From Mycobacterium neglectum (GTDB lineage: Bacteria; Actinomycetota; Actinomycetes; Mycobacteriales; Mycobacteriaceae), in NCBI RefSeq assembly GCF_002591975.1, contig NZ_NVQE01000017.1, positions 52,369 to 116,368 of the forward strand: DNA of 64,000 nt, read 5' to 3'. The notes under the pieces were generated by a model. That model was given only the letters and a program-made list of their open reading frames with translations. It was not told the DNA's origin and made no database searches. The translations under genes were made by a program, and so were the position numbers. Below are positions 34,564 through 43,506 of this stretch, in pieces (positions within the stretch are counted from its first letter, which is position 1; each line of letters starts with the position of its first letter).

Positions 34564-34596
34564 TGTGGGCTGGTGGGTGCTTCCCGCCAGCCCACA
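34564..34596 (+). terminator. Intrinsic terminator of cspA
   Basis: A perfect 10-bp stem TGTGGGCTGG (34564-34573) / CCAGCCCACA (34587-34596), extended internally by GGG/CCC, is followed by TCGCGTTTTAG. This is the best intrinsic terminator in the window. Confidence 0.75.
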
Positions 34597-34791
34597 TCGC
34601 GTTTTAGCGGGGCTTTGGCGGATCAGGCGACGAGCCGCTTCACCGCGAATGCCTTCGGTCGGGTAAATTGGGTGTCAGGCCGTTTCGCCAGCATTCCTAT
34701 TTGTCGCTCCTGCGATCAGCCTGCGGACAGATCTGAGTTCGCCCACATCGTATGTATGGGCTGTTACCCGTACGTTTTAAGGACGTGTTCT

Positions 34792-34932
34792 ATGGAATCG
34801 TCGGACCTGTTTTCACACCCCTACGAGCCGCACGTCGCCGACAAGCGCGGGGCCTCCACGGAGCCGACCGAGAACCCCACTTTCTCGGATCAAGACCAAA
34901 AGAAGTCAGCTTCTTCTAAGCCTTCGTCGTGA
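34792..34932 (+). CDS. Possible 46-residue hydrophilic peptide coupled to DUF5994 gene
   Basis: A short open frame starting ATGGAATCG with AAGGA about 9 nt upstream. It encodes a highly polar peptide ending KKSASSKPSS with no Cys, membrane segment or known motif. Its stop overlaps the GTG of the next gene (GTGA), the arrangement of a translationally coupled pair. It may be a real small protein or only a leader that controls translation of the DUF5994 protein. Confidence 0.45.
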   Translation: MESSDLFSHPYEPHVADKRGASTEPTENPTFSDQDQKKSASSKPSS

Positions 34933-35438
34933 ACGGCCTATCGGGGACACGCCGAATGGCCCGCCCTGTGCGCCTGGTGCTCGCCAGCCAGCTGGGCTCC
35001 GACATCGACGGGGCGTGGTGGCCGCATACCGCTTCTGTTGCCTCGGAGCTGCCTGAACTCATCGGCGTCCTGCACGCCTCGCTCGGCGAGATCGTCGATA
35101 TCGGCATCAATTGGTCGCCCACCGAAGGGCCGGTCGACCTCGATTCGATCGTCACCGGCGCTCGGACGATCGACCGGCCGGGTCCGCGACGTCCTCGTCT
35201 GATGAAGGTCGAGGGAAAGAGTGCCTGCGCGAAACTGCTCGTGGTGCCCTACATGACCTCGCCGAACCTCGGTGCGATGGTCATGCGGTGCGCGGCCGGC
35301 CTGCCCGCGGTCCATGCCGATCGCGGCACGACGTTGTGGGAGACCGCACACAACGTCATGGGTGTCGCGAAGGCCGAGAGTGCAATGTGGGCCGGACGCC
35401 TGCGCAAGGCCGCCGCCAAGAGCGCAGTCGAGGTCTGA
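34929..35438 (+). CDS. DUF5994 family protein
   Basis: A 169-aa cytoplasmic protein (or 160 aa from ATG 34956). The DUF5994 hallmarks RLVLASQLGSDIDGAWWPH and ELPELIGVL are clear. The family is actinobacterial and uncharacterised; members often lie near stress genes. GTG 34929 is used because it overlaps the stop of the small upstream frame. It is followed 95 nt later by the ketosynthase-like gene in the same direction. Confidence 0.82.
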   Translation: MNGLSGTRRMARPVRLVLASQLGSDIDGAWWPHTASVASELPELIGVLHASLGEIVDIGINWSPTEGPVDLDSIVTGARTIDRPGPRRPRLMKVEGKSACAKLLVVPYMTSPNLGAMVMRCAAGLPAVHADRGTTLWETAHNVMGVAKAESAMWAGRLRKAAAKSAVEV

Positions 35439-35533
35439 CCGGGTTCAGAAAGTCAGTGCGCCGACGAATATTCCGTCGTAAATTGGGGAATCTCGACCTG
35501 GTCAGCTAGCTGAGTGAAGGACTTTGGTGGCCC

Positions 35534-36784
35534 ATGGCGAGCAAGACCACTGGGGACGGTCTCCCCGATGTCGTTGTTACTGCTCTCGCGTCGAGCAATG
35601 CGCTGGCAACCAATGCCGAAGACACCTGGCAGCAGTTGCTGGAGGGCCAGAGCGGGATCCGCAGACTCGATAAACCGTTCGTCGACGAGTACGACTTTCC
35701 CGTTCGCATCGGCGGCACACTCCGTGAGGATTTCGACCAGCACCTCAACCGCGTCGAGCTGCGCCGGCTGTCGTACATGCAGAAAATGTCGCGAGTGCTG
35801 GGCCGCCGGCTGTGGGACGCCGCCGGATCCCCCGAAGTCGACACCCGCCGCCTGCTCGTCTCGATCGGGCTCGCGCTCGCCAGCACCGAGGCCATGATCG
35901 ACCTCTACTACGCCTTCAACGAACGCGGAATGCGGGCGGCCAACCCGCTGGCCGTGCAGATGCACATGCCGAACGCACCTGCCGCCTCAGTCGGACTGGA
36001 TATCCAGGCCAAGGCGGGGATCACGTCGCCGGTGCTGGCGGACGCGTCGGGTGCCGCGGCCATCGTGGAGGCCTGGCAGGCGATCATTCTGGGCGAGGCC
36101 GACGTCGCCATCTGCGGCGGTGTCGACAACTGCATCGAGGCCGTACCCGTCGCGGCGTTCAACAACCTCGGATGGCTGTCCGCCAACAACGACGACCCGG
36201 CGGGCGCGTGCCGCCCGTTCGACACCGATCGGGACGGCATGGTGTTCGGCGAGGCCGGCGCGCTGATGCTCATCGAGACCGAGGAACACGCCAAGGCGCG
36301 CGGTGCCCCCATCCTGGCCAGGCTGATGGGCGCGGCCATCACGTCCGACGGCTACGACGTCGTGGAGCCGGACCCCAGCGGTGAGCGTGCCGGCGACGCC
36401 ATCAACCGGGCGATCACGCTCGCCGGCATCAAGCCGACGGACATCGACCACATCAATGCGCACGCGACCGGCACCAAGTCCGGCGATCTGGCCGAGGCCC
36501 GTGCGATCCGGCGCGCACTGGGTGACCACGCGGCGGCGGTATATGCGCCCAAGGCGGCGCTGGGTCATTCGTTGGGTGCCGCCGGAGCGGTGGAGGCGGT
36601 GCTGACGGTGCAGGCCCTGCGCGACGGCGTCGTGCCGGCGACCCGCAACCTGAAGGTCCTGGACCCCGAGATCGATCTGGACGTGGTATCCGACCGGCCG
36701 CGTCGCGGCGAGTACCGGTACGCGGTGTCCAATTCGTTCGGCCTCGGCGGCAACAACGTCGCCTTGGCCTTCGGCGCGCCCTGA
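35534..36784 (+). CDS. KasA/KasB-like beta-ketoacyl-ACP synthase paralogue lacking the catalytic Cys
   Basis: A 416-aa thiolase-fold protein that aligns over its full length with mycobacterial KasA/KasB: TDRDGMVFGEAGALMLIETEEHAKARGA, VYAPKAALGHSLGAAG and YAVSNSFGLGGNNVALAFG. The catalytic Cys site reads SPVLADASGAAAI where KasA has PVSACSSGSEAI by recalled sequence, so the nucleophile (KasA Cys171) is Asp170 here. His310, Lys340 and His344 are kept. It cannot form the normal acyl-enzyme; it may be a decarboxylase, chain-length factor or partner subunit. It converges with mycolate methyltransferase genes, implying a mycolic acid role. Confidence 0.85.
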   Translation: MASKTTGDGLPDVVVTALASSNALATNAEDTWQQLLEGQSGIRRLDKPFVDEYDFPVRIGGTLREDFDQHLNRVELRRLSYMQKMSRVLGRRLWDAAGSPEVDTRRLLVSIGLALASTEAMIDLYYAFNERGMRAANPLAVQMHMPNAPAASVGLDIQAKAGITSPVLADASGAAAIVEAWQAIILGEADVAICGGVDNCIEAVPVAAFNNLGWLSANNDDPAGACRPFDTDRDGMVFGEAGALMLIETEEHAKARGAPILARLMGAAITSDGYDVVEPDPSGERAGDAINRAITLAGIKPTDIDHINAHATGTKSGDLAEARAIRRALGDHAAAVYAPKAALGHSLGAAGAVEAVLTVQALRDGVVPATRNLKVLDPEIDLDVVSDRPRRGEYRYAVSNSFGLGGNNVALAFGAP

Positions 36785-36791
36785 CGCGCGG

Positions 36792-37676
36792 TCAGCCCTT
36801 GGTCAGCGTGAACTGGCCGAGTTCGCTGATGCCACGCTCGAAGAAGTCGGCGCATCCGATCAGATAGCGCATGTAGCGGTCGTAGACCTCGACCGATGTC
36901 GCTGCTACGGCGGCGTCCCGGGCTGCTTCGAGGTTCGTGGCCCAGGTCCGCAAGGTGCGGACGTAGTGCGGGTTCAACGTTTCGAGGTGCTCCACCGAGA
37001 ACCCAGCGCGGCCGGAGTGGTCGACGATGTCCTCATCGCAGGGTATCGAGCCGCCCGGAAAGATCTCCTTGGCGATGAACCGCATGAACTTGAGGTCGCT
37101 CATCACGATGGGGATGCCCATCTCGGGCCACCTCTTCAGGGGATGCCCCATGATCGTCTGCAGCACCAAGCGGCCGTCGTCGGGCAGGATCCGCTGACAC
37201 GTCTCGAAGAAGGCGCCGTAGCGCTCCTTCGGAAACGCTTCGAAGGCTTCGATGCTGACTATTCGGTCGACCGGCTCCTCGAACTCCTCCCAACCGCGCA
37301 GGAAGACCTGGCGGGAACGTGGGGTGTCGAGGTCGTCCAGCAGCCGCTTACAGAACGCGGCCTGGTTCTTGCTCAGCGTCAGACCGACAACGTTGACGTC
37401 GTAGCTCTCGACGGCGCGTTTCATCACCGAACCCCAGCCGCAGCCGACATCGAGCAAAGTCATGCCCGGCCGCAGATCCAGCTTGCCGAGTGCCAAATCG
37501 ATTTTGGCTAACTGTGCCTCACCGAGCGTCATGTCGTCGCGCTCAAAGAATGCGCAGCTATAAGTCCGCGAGCAATCTTGGAAGAGGCCGAAGAACTCAT
37601 CCGACAGGTCGTAATGGGCCTGTATCTCTTCGAAATGGGGCCGCATGTCTGTCGAGCCGGACTTCGTATCAGTCAT
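36792..37676 (-). CDS. Mycolic acid SAM-dependent methyltransferase (CmaA/MmaA/UmaA family)
   Basis: A 294-aa member of the cyclopropane mycolic acid synthase family, which modifies meromycolate chains on AcpM with methyl or cyclopropane groups. The SAM motif LLDVGCGWG is at 74-82, and SIEAFEAF keeps the Glu (about 146) matching the bicarbonate-binding Glu140 of CmaA1. A Cys in IGCADFF matches Cys269. The catalytic loop EAFPKERYGAFF differs from the FEHFGHE form of CmaA1, pointing to the UmaA/MmaA1-like side. The product cannot be assigned. It lies 44 nt downstream of its paralogue, in the same direction. Confidence 0.9.
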   Translation of the reverse strand: MTDTKSGSTDMRPHFEEIQAHYDLSDEFFGLFQDCSRTYSCAFFERDDMTLGEAQLAKIDLALGKLDLRPGMTLLDVGCGWGSVMKRAVESYDVNVVGLTLSKNQAAFCKRLLDDLDTPRSRQVFLRGWEEFEEPVDRIVSIEAFEAFPKERYGAFFETCQRILPDDGRLVLQTIMGHPLKRWPEMGIPIVMSDLKFMRFIAKEIFPGGSIPCDEDIVDHSGRAGFSVEHLETLNPHYVRTLRTWATNLEAARDAAVAATSVEVYDRYMRYLIGCADFFERGISELGQFTLTKG

Positions 37677-37719
37677 CGTGACGAACCCTACTCAATGAAA
37701 CCAAATGAATCTAAACGGA

Positions 37720-38658
37720 TTACACCTTCTCGCAAGTGAACTGACACACATCGGTGTAGCCGTTGCGGAAAAGGTCGGCGCAGCCGGTCAGGTATTTCAA
37801 GAATCGCTCGTAGACCTCATCGGATGTGATGGCGATTGCCTCATCCTTCTTGGCTTCGAGGTTGGCCGCCCACGTGTCGAGCGTCCGCACGTAGTGGGGT
37901 TGCAGATGCTGCTCGCGGGTGACGTTGAAGCCGGCTTTGGTGGCATGCTGCGTGACCATCGAGGCCAGCGGCAGACGGCCGCCGGGATAGATCTCGTCCA
38001 TGATGAACTTGATGAAGCGGACCCGGGACATGGTCAGCGGCAGTCCCTTGGCTTTGATCTCCTCGTCCTCGGGAATGATGATCGTGTGTAGCAGCATGAC
38101 GCCGTCATCGGGCATGCAGTTGAACGTCTTCTTGAAATAGTCGTCGTACTTGTTGAAGCCGAAGTGCTCGAAGGCGCCGATGGACACGATGCGGTCGACG
38201 GGCTCGTCGAAGTCCTCCCACGGCTGCAGTCGAACTTCCATGTGCCGTTTGCTCGTGGAGTTGGCGAACCAATGGTCCTCGATGTGCTGCTTCTGGTTCT
38301 CCGAGAGCGTCAGACCGATGACGTTGACGTCGTATTTGTCGACGGCCCGCATGATGGTCGAGCCCCAGCCGCAGCCGATGTCGAGCAGCGTCATGCCCGG
38401 CTGCAGGCCCAGCTTGCCGAGCGAGAGGTCGACCTTGGCCATCTGCGCCTGCTCAAGGGACATGTCGTCGCGCTCGAAGTACGCGCAGCTGTAGGTCTGC
38501 GTCGGGTCCTGCCACAGCTTGAAGAACTCGTTGGAGATGTCGTAGTGGAACTGGACTTCGCCCTTGTCAGAGCCGCGGGTCTGGGCCGCCGACTCCGAGA
38601 GCCACTTGGACTGCGGAGTAGGCGCATTTGCCTGGGTTTTTGCACTTGAATCAGCCAC
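37720..38658 (-). CDS. Mycolic acid cyclopropane synthase/methyltransferase (PcaA/MmaA2-like)
   Basis: A 312-aa paralogue of the preceding enzyme. The SAM motif LLDIGCGWG, the active-site SIGAFEHFG and a C-terminal LTGCADLFR are intact, closer to the canonical cyclopropane-synthase form. An N-terminal extension of about 30 polar residues ([16 protein letters not shown]) precedes the domain. GTG 38658 was preferred to GTG 38673 because AGGAG lies 6 nt upstream of it. A 15-bp palindrome 36 nt upstream of the start is a candidate operator. It probably heads a two-gene operon with the methyltransferase at 36792. Confidence 0.9.
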   Translation of the reverse strand: MADSSAKTQANAPTPQSKWLSESAAQTRGSDKGEVQFHYDISNEFFKLWQDPTQTYSCAYFERDDMSLEQAQMAKVDLSLGKLGLQPGMTLLDIGCGWGSTIMRAVDKYDVNVIGLTLSENQKQHIEDHWFANSTSKRHMEVRLQPWEDFDEPVDRIVSIGAFEHFGFNKYDDYFKKTFNCMPDDGVMLLHTIIIPEDEEIKAKGLPLTMSRVRFIKFIMDEIYPGGRLPLASMVTQHATKAGFNVTREQHLQPHYVRTLDTWAANLEAKKDEAIAITSDEVYERFLKYLTGCADLFRNGYTDVCQFTCEKV

Positions 38659-39009
38659 GGCGGCTCCTGTCACACATCTGTTGCGGGTTCCGACTTGTCG
38701 TCGACAAGGGTGGGTTCCCCGTCCCTGCCAACGTTATGCCTGCGAATTTGTGACGGATCACTCAGGGGGTGGCGTCGCTGCAGGTCGGCAGTCGTCCGGG
38801 AAAACGCAAACTCGCAAAGCTCGGCGACCCTTTGTAGACTCGGCGACTGAAGCAAATCGATTGTGCTGCTTTGCTTTCAGTGGCCCCACTGACGGTGCCA
38901 CAATCTGCCTGCTGTGGGGAGCGGGTTAAGGAAGAGCGCGTTGCGGGAACTCGGTTGAACGCGGCGGATCGACCTGAAAACACGCGATGGAAAGGACGGA
39001 AGGATTCAT
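38659..39009. other. Divergent intergenic region, methyltransferase / kinase
   Basis: A 351-nt stretch without a convincing gene. On the minus side it holds a TAACGT -10-like box (38731-38736) and the palindrome at 38694-38708. On the plus side GGAAGGA precedes the kinase ATG, but no convincing promoter was found. A weak CCCCAC...GTGGGG pair near 38882-38917 is not called. Confidence 0.45.
38694..38708. promoter_or_regulatory. 15-bp palindromic operator candidate upstream of methyltransferase operon
   Basis: CTTGTCG-T-CGACAAG is a perfect 7-bp inverted repeat around one base. It would lie about 16-30 nt downstream of a transcription start predicted from TAACGT at 38731-38736. This places it in the 5' leader of the methyltransferase operon, where a repressor could act. 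No regulator gene adjoins it. Confidence 0.45.
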
Positions 39010-40581
39010 ATGGGCTCCCCGAACGGCGGCACTCGCGTGGGTACGCAATTCGGACCGTATGAGCTTCAGTCGTTGATCGGTGCCGGCGGTATGGGCGAGG
39101 TATATCGCGCTTACGACACGGTCAGAGAGCGTCTGGTGGCCATCAAGGTGCTTCGCACCGAGGTGGCGGCGGACCAGAGCTTTCAGCAGCGGTTTCGCCG
39201 CGAGTCCCGCGTCGCCGCACGTTTGCAGGAACCCCACGTCATCCCGGTGCACGACTTCGGCGACATCGACGGTGTGCTCTACATCGATATGCGCCTGGTC
39301 GAGGGCGCCAGCCTGAAAGACGAGTTGCTGGCCAAGGGCGCGCTTCCGCCGACGCGCGCGGTGTCGATTGTGAGTCAGGTCGCCGCAGCGCTCGACGCGG
39401 CCCACGGCAACGGCCTGGTCCATCGCGATATCAAGCCGGAGAATGTGCTGCTCACACCCGACGACTTCGCCTACCTGGTCGACTTCGGCATCGCGCACGG
39501 CGGCGGCGAGGCGAGTGTGACGAGCACCGGACTGGTCATCGGCTCCTGCGCCTACATGGCTGCCGAACGGTTCAGTGGCGGGCGCGGTGGCCCGGCCGCA
39601 GACGTGTACTCCCTGACCTGCCTGCTCTACGAGTGCCTCACTGGCCGTGCTCCATTCGAGGCCGGCGATGTGCGGCAGATGATGGGCGCACATATGTTCT
39701 CTCCGCCGCCGCGACCCAGCATCATGCGTCGGGGAATCAACCGCGCGTTCGACGACGTCGTCGCCAAGGGCATGGCCAAGCAGCCCACCGACAGGTATAC
39801 GACGGCCGGCGAACTGGCCAAGGCCGCCGCGTCGGCGATTTCGGATACGACGCCGGCCCCCGTGCCAATGCCGCCCCCCGTGCCGATGCCGCCGAGCAAT
39901 ACCAGGCAGTTCTCCGCGGTCGACCCGAATCCGGCGCGGACGGGCTACCAGCATCCGCACCCACCGCCCCCGTCCGTTCAGTCGCCTGCTCCGCCGCGCA
40001 AGAAGTCGCGGTTTTCAACGACACAGGTGGCGTTGGTGGCCGCGACGATCGTGATGTTCACCGCGGCGGTGGTGCTTGCCGCGGTGCTGGTTTTCGGCGA
40101 CCGGGGTGGAGGCTCGGCACCGCAGACCAGGCTGGCCGTGCCGCCGTCGCCGGAGACGACGACGGTCACGACCACACCGTCCGAGGAGTCGCCGTCGACA
40201 TCGACCAGCACCACTACGACGTCGCCGTCGGCGCGTTCCGAACCCATTTCGGGGGTGTCGGGAACAGACGCGCAAGGGTTCGTCGGCCACACGGCGCGCT
40301 GTGATGCGGGGAGCTCGCCCGCGGCAGCGATCAGAACCGCGAATTCTATTGCGGTCGTATGTGAGTCGGCGCCCGGTAGGTATTACTACCGCGGCGAACG
40401 GCTGCGCGACGGTGCCAATCTGCAACTTGCCGATGCCACCCCGTCGGGCAGCGGATTCACCGCGACCAACCCCGCCGACGGCGCCCGCTACGAGGTGCAG
40501 CCCGACATGCTGACCATCCTCAGCAGGGGCGGCGTCGATTCGGCGGAGCCGGCGCTGGAGTACGGCTCGGATCGGCGGTAA
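39010..40581 (+). CDS. Receptor Ser/Thr protein kinase, PknE/PknH-like
   Basis: A 523-aa transmembrane kinase. GAGGMGEVY, Lys46, HRDIKPEN (138-145) and DFG (158-160) are intact, but the APE motif reads AAER. A Pro/Met-rich juxtamembrane stretch precedes a transmembrane helix at about 339-363, then a Thr/Ser-rich stalk (about 375-415). The small external domain of about 100 residues has a Cys pair (TARCDAG and AVVCES). The clear GGAAGGA Shine-Dalgarno supports the ATG. The cyclic-nucleotide-binding gene follows 83 nt downstream. Confidence 0.9.
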   Translation: MGSPNGGTRVGTQFGPYELQSLIGAGGMGEVYRAYDTVRERLVAIKVLRTEVAADQSFQQRFRRESRVAARLQEPHVIPVHDFGDIDGVLYIDMRLVEGASLKDELLAKGALPPTRAVSIVSQVAAALDAAHGNGLVHRDIKPENVLLTPDDFAYLVDFGIAHGGGEASVTSTGLVIGSCAYMAAERFSGGRGGPAADVYSLTCLLYECLTGRAPFEAGDVRQMMGAHMFSPPPRPSIMRRGINRAFDDVVAKGMAKQPTDRYTTAGELAKAAASAISDTTPAPVPMPPPVPMPPSNTRQFSAVDPNPARTGYQHPHPPPPSVQSPAPPRKKSRFSTTQVALVAATIVMFTAAVVLAAVLVFGDRGGGSAPQTRLAVPPSPETTTVTTTPSEESPSTSTSTTTTSPSARSEPISGVSGTDAQGFVGHTARCDAGSSPAAAIRTANSIAVVCESAPGRYYYRGERLRDGANLQLADATPSGSGFTATNPADGARYEVQPDMLTILSRGGVDSAEPALEYGSDRR

Positions 40582-40664
40582 CTCTGCGATTTCGATCTTG
40601 TTGGCGGTCCTCGATGGATAGGCTCCTCGAGATCAGGGCCACATCGCGGATCGGGGAATCCAGC

Positions 40665-41123
40665 ATGGACAATCGCTCGTACGAGAAGGCCAGTGCCGCG
40701 GCCCGCCTGCAAGAACAGCAGGAGAGCGCCCGCCGGCTACGGGAATTCCCCACGTTCGAGAAATTCTCCGACGACGACCTGAAGCGTCTCGTCGAGGCGG
40801 CACATCGCACGTCGACATCCGGGCCCTGGCCACTGATTCGCGAACAGACCCCATCGGACGCCTGCTACATCCTGCTCAGTGGTGAGGCGGGGGTATACGT
40901 CGGCCATGAGCGCATCGCGTTGGTAGGGGCCGGCGAGATCATCGGCGAATCCGCGCTTCGCCGTGGCAAGCTGCGCAACGCCACCGTGACGACGACAGGC
41001 CGGGCCGAGGTGTTGCACATCGAGCGCGATGATCTCGAGCGCCTGCTCACCGAAGTACGTGCGCTGCGCGAAACCCTGGACGAGACGGTGGCGCGGCACG
41101 TACCGCAGGCGGCCACGGAGTGA
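40665..41123 (+). CDS. Cyclic nucleotide-binding domain protein (Crp-like sensor without HTH)
   Basis: A 152-aa protein (169 aa if ATG 40614 is used). After an N-terminal helical stretch (YEKASAAARLQEQQESARRL) comes one cNMP-binding beta-roll, with ACYILLSGEAGVYVG, VGAGEIIGESAL and ATVTTTGRAEVLHIERDDLERLL. The usual phosphate-binding Arg of the ExxL-RxA motif is replaced around ESALRRGKLRNATV, so true nucleotide binding is uncertain. There is no DNA-binding domain, so it may be a partner of the adjacent kinase. The start is supported by GGGGAA upstream; a TAGGCT box at 40618-40623 also argues against 40614. Confidence 0.8.
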   Translation: MDNRSYEKASAAARLQEQQESARRLREFPTFEKFSDDDLKRLVEAAHRTSTSGPWPLIREQTPSDACYILLSGEAGVYVGHERIALVGAGEIIGESALRRGKLRNATVTTTGRAEVLHIERDDLERLLTEVRALRETLDETVARHVPQAATE

Positions 41124-41132
41124 ACACTCCGT
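41115..41132 (+). terminator. Short palindrome over the stop codon of the cNMP-binding gene
   Basis: ACGGAGTG-AA-CACTCCGT is a perfect 8-bp inverted repeat that includes the TGA stop. It may be a terminator or a protein-binding site; the 2-nt loop makes a simple hairpin less likely. Confidence 0.3.
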
Positions 41133-41206
41133 AGCACCCGGTGGCGGCTCACGCGGTGCCTCCGTAGCCTGCCACGTCGAAACACACGGTCCAACGAGGA
41201 GCCGGG

Positions 41207-42175
41207 TCACGTCCCGCCGGACACCACATTCATCAAAGCCTCGCCCCGGTCCAGCCGTCCGATGTTGGCGGCGATGTCGTCGGCGCGGCCTGCGAACGTG
41301 TCACTGGTGATGCCCGACGAGTGCGGCGTCATCAGAATGTTCGGCAGATCGGCGAACGGTAGGTTGCTCGGTGCCTTCACCCCGCCGGTGGTCGGGTAGC
41401 GGTACCAGACATCGATGGCGGCGGCTCGAATCACGTTGTCGGCCAGCGCGGTGTTCAGCGCCTGCTCCTGAACCAGCGGACCGCGGCCGACGTTGATCAA
41501 CACCCCGTCCGCGCCGAGCAGGTGCAACTGCTCGTCGCCGATCATCCCTACCGTGTGCTCGTTCAGCGGTGCTGACACCACCACCACGTCGCATTCCCGC
41601 ATGAGCCGGTTCAGCTGGGATGTGTCGCCCGCCCAGGACAGACCGCAGTCGGGCGCACGACCCGATCCGGTGACGGCCGCTCCGGTACATCCGAAGGCGC
41701 GGAACAGGTTCCACGTCTGCTGCCCGATGTGTCCGAATCCGACGAATCCGATGTGGGCGGTTCCGAGGGTCGGCGGTTGCGGTATCGCGGGGTAGTACAC
41801 GGACGTCGCCCACGTGCCGCGGCGGAGCGCACGGTCCTGGTTCAGGAAGTCCCGCCGCAACATGACGGCCGCCGCGACGACATACTCGGCGATCGACCGT
41901 TCATGATGAAAGGTGTTGGCCACCAGTACGTCAGGCGGCACCGCGTCGAAGTCGACCTTGTCGGTGCCGGCTCCGGGGAGGTGGATCAGCCGAAGCTTCT
42001 CGGCCGCCGACGCCATCTCCGCGGTGAACCGGCTGCCGATGTGGACGTCGGCGTCCCCCAAGTCGTCCAGCGGCACACCACCGGGGTGCCACTGGACGAC
42101 CGCGCCCGCGGGCATCGCGGCTTCGAACCGTTCTCGATGCGGTGTCAGGTTGACATCGGCGATAACGATCTTCAT
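41207..42175 (-). CDS. D-2-hydroxyacid dehydrogenase family protein
   Basis: A 322-aa NAD(P)-dependent oxidoreductase. The Rossmann motif GFGHIG is at 146-151, the catalytic Arg231 is in INVGRG and His285 in MTPHSSG. The third triad residue, usually Glu in DVFxxEP, is Tyr260 in DVWYRYP. That variant recurs in a subset of the family by recall, so activity is plausible but altered. It would reduce or oxidise a 2-keto/2-hydroxy acid made from sugar acids. It is the last gene of the nine-gene operon and its ATG overlaps the stop of the glucarate dehydratase gene (ATGA). Confidence 0.88.
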   Translation of the reverse strand: MKIVIADVNLTPHRERFEAAMPAGAVVQWHPGGVPLDDLGDADVHIGSRFTAEMASAAEKLRLIHLPGAGTDKVDFDAVPPDVLVANTFHHERSIAEYVVAAAVMLRRDFLNQDRALRRGTWATSVYYPAIPQPPTLGTAHIGFVGFGHIGQQTWNLFRAFGCTGAAVTGSGRAPDCGLSWAGDTSQLNRLMRECDVVVVSAPLNEHTVGMIGDEQLHLLGADGVLINVGRGPLVQEQALNTALADNVIRAAAIDVWYRYPTTGGVKAPSNLPFADLPNILMTPHSSGITSDTFAGRADDIAANIGRLDRGEALMNVVSGGT

Positions 42176-43506
42176 CGCTGCAGCGCCGGACACTTGCTGT
42201 CGAACGTCCAGCCGGGGATCAGGTACTGCATGGCGATCGCGTCGTCGCGGCTGCCGAGTCCTTCACGCTGGTACAGCTCGTGTGCGGCGGCGACCGCCTC
42301 ATCGTCGAGTTCCACACCGAGGCCAGGCTTCTCGGGCACCGTGAGATAGCCGTCGACGATCTCGTATGGCTGCTTGGTGATGCGCTGGCCGTCCTGCCAG
42401 ATCCAGTGCGTGTCGATGGCGGTGATGTCACCGGGAGCCGCCGCGGCGACGTGGGTGAACATCGCCAGCGAAACGTCGAAGTGGTTGTTGGAGTGTGAAC
42501 CCCATGTCAACCCCCACGCATCGCACAGTTGAGCGACGCGCACCGATCCGGCCAACGTCCAGAAGTGGGGGTCGGCGAGCGGGATGTCGACGGCGTTGGC
42601 GCGGATCGCGTGGCCGAGTTCGCGCCAGTCGGTGCCGATCATGTTCGTCGCGGTGGGCAGCCCCGTAGCCCGCTTGAACTCGGCCATCACCTCGCGGCCG
42701 GAGAACCCGCCCTCCGGCCCGACCGGATCCTCGGCGTAGGCCAGCACATCGGAGAGCGCGCGGCAGGTCTTGACGGCATCGGCGAGCAGCCACCCGCCGT
42801 TGGGGTCCAGGGTGATTCGCGCGTCGGGAAAACGGTCCTTGAGCGCGATGACGGCCTTGGCCTCATCGGGCGCGGGCAGCACCCCACCCTTGAGCTTGAA
42901 GTCGCGGAAGCCGTACCGGGTGGCGGCCGCCTCGGCGAGGCGCACCACGGTGTCGGGGGTGAGCGCCTCTTCGTGGCGAATCTTCAGCCAGTCGTCGGCC
43001 CCTGCGGGCTCATCCGCGGGTGTCCGATACGCCAGGTCGGTCTTGGTGCGGTCGCCGACAAAGAACAGATACCCCAGCGCCTGTACGCGGTCGCGTTGTT
43101 GGCCGTCGCCCAGCAGTGCGGCGACCGGAACGTCGAGATGCTTGCCCAGCAGATCGAGAAGTGCGGACTCGACGGCGGTGACGGCGTGGATGGCGATGCG
43201 CAGATCGAACGTCTGGGCGCCGCGGCCACCGGCGTCGCGGTCGGCGAACGCGCGCCGGATGTCGTTGAGGATCGCGTGGTGGTCGCCGATGCTGCGGCCG
43301 GTGATGATCGTGCGGGCGTCTTCGAGGGTGCGCCGGATCGGCTCGCCGCCGGGGACCTCGCCGACTCCGGTGTTTCCGTCGGAGTCGGTGAGGATCAGCA
43401 GGTTTCGGGTGAAGAACGGGCCGTGGGCGCCGCTGAGGTTCAGCAGCATGCTGTCGCGTCCGGCGACCGGGATCACCGTGATGTCACGGACGATGGGGGT
43501 GTTCAT
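42172..43506 (-). CDS. gudD: Glucarate dehydratase (enolase superfamily)
   Basis: A 444-aa enzyme that dehydrates D-glucarate (and often L-idarate) to 5-keto-4-deoxyglucarate. All active-site residues align with E. coli GudD at an offset of one: Lys204/Lys206 (FKLKGG), metal ligands Asp234, Glu259 and Asn288, plus Asp312 and His338 (SHSNNHF). ATG 43506 has AGGAG 8-13 nt upstream. It is coupled to the IclR gene before it and to the dehydrogenase gene after it by ATGA overlaps. The full residue set makes a glucarate-type dehydratase very likely. Confidence 0.93.
   Translation of the reverse strand: MNTPIVRDITVIPVAGRDSMLLNLSGAHGPFFTRNLLILTDSDGNTGVGEVPGGEPIRRTLEDARTIITGRSIGDHHAILNDIRRAFADRDAGGRGAQTFDLRIAIHAVTAVESALLDLLGKHLDVPVAALLGDGQQRDRVQALGYLFFVGDRTKTDLAYRTPADEPAGADDWLKIRHEEALTPDTVVRLAEAAATRYGFRDFKLKGGVLPAPDEAKAVIALKDRFPDARITLDPNGGWLLADAVKTCRALSDVLAYAEDPVGPEGGFSGREVMAEFKRATGLPTATNMIGTDWRELGHAIRANAVDIPLADPHFWTLAGSVRVAQLCDAWGLTWGSHSNNHFDVSLAMFTHVAAAAPGDITAIDTHWIWQDGQRITKQPYEIVDGYLTVPEKPGLGVELDDEAVAAAHELYQREGLGSRDDAIAMQYLIPGWTFDSKCPALQR

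Noticed and set aside
34640..34666. GGGTAA near 34661 as a SigF -10
   Set aside because: No GTTT-type -35 lies 15-17 nt upstream.
38882..38930. CCCCAC...GTGGGG inverted pair upstream of the third kinase
   Set aside because: Arms are only 6 bp and far apart; expected by chance in high-GC sequence.
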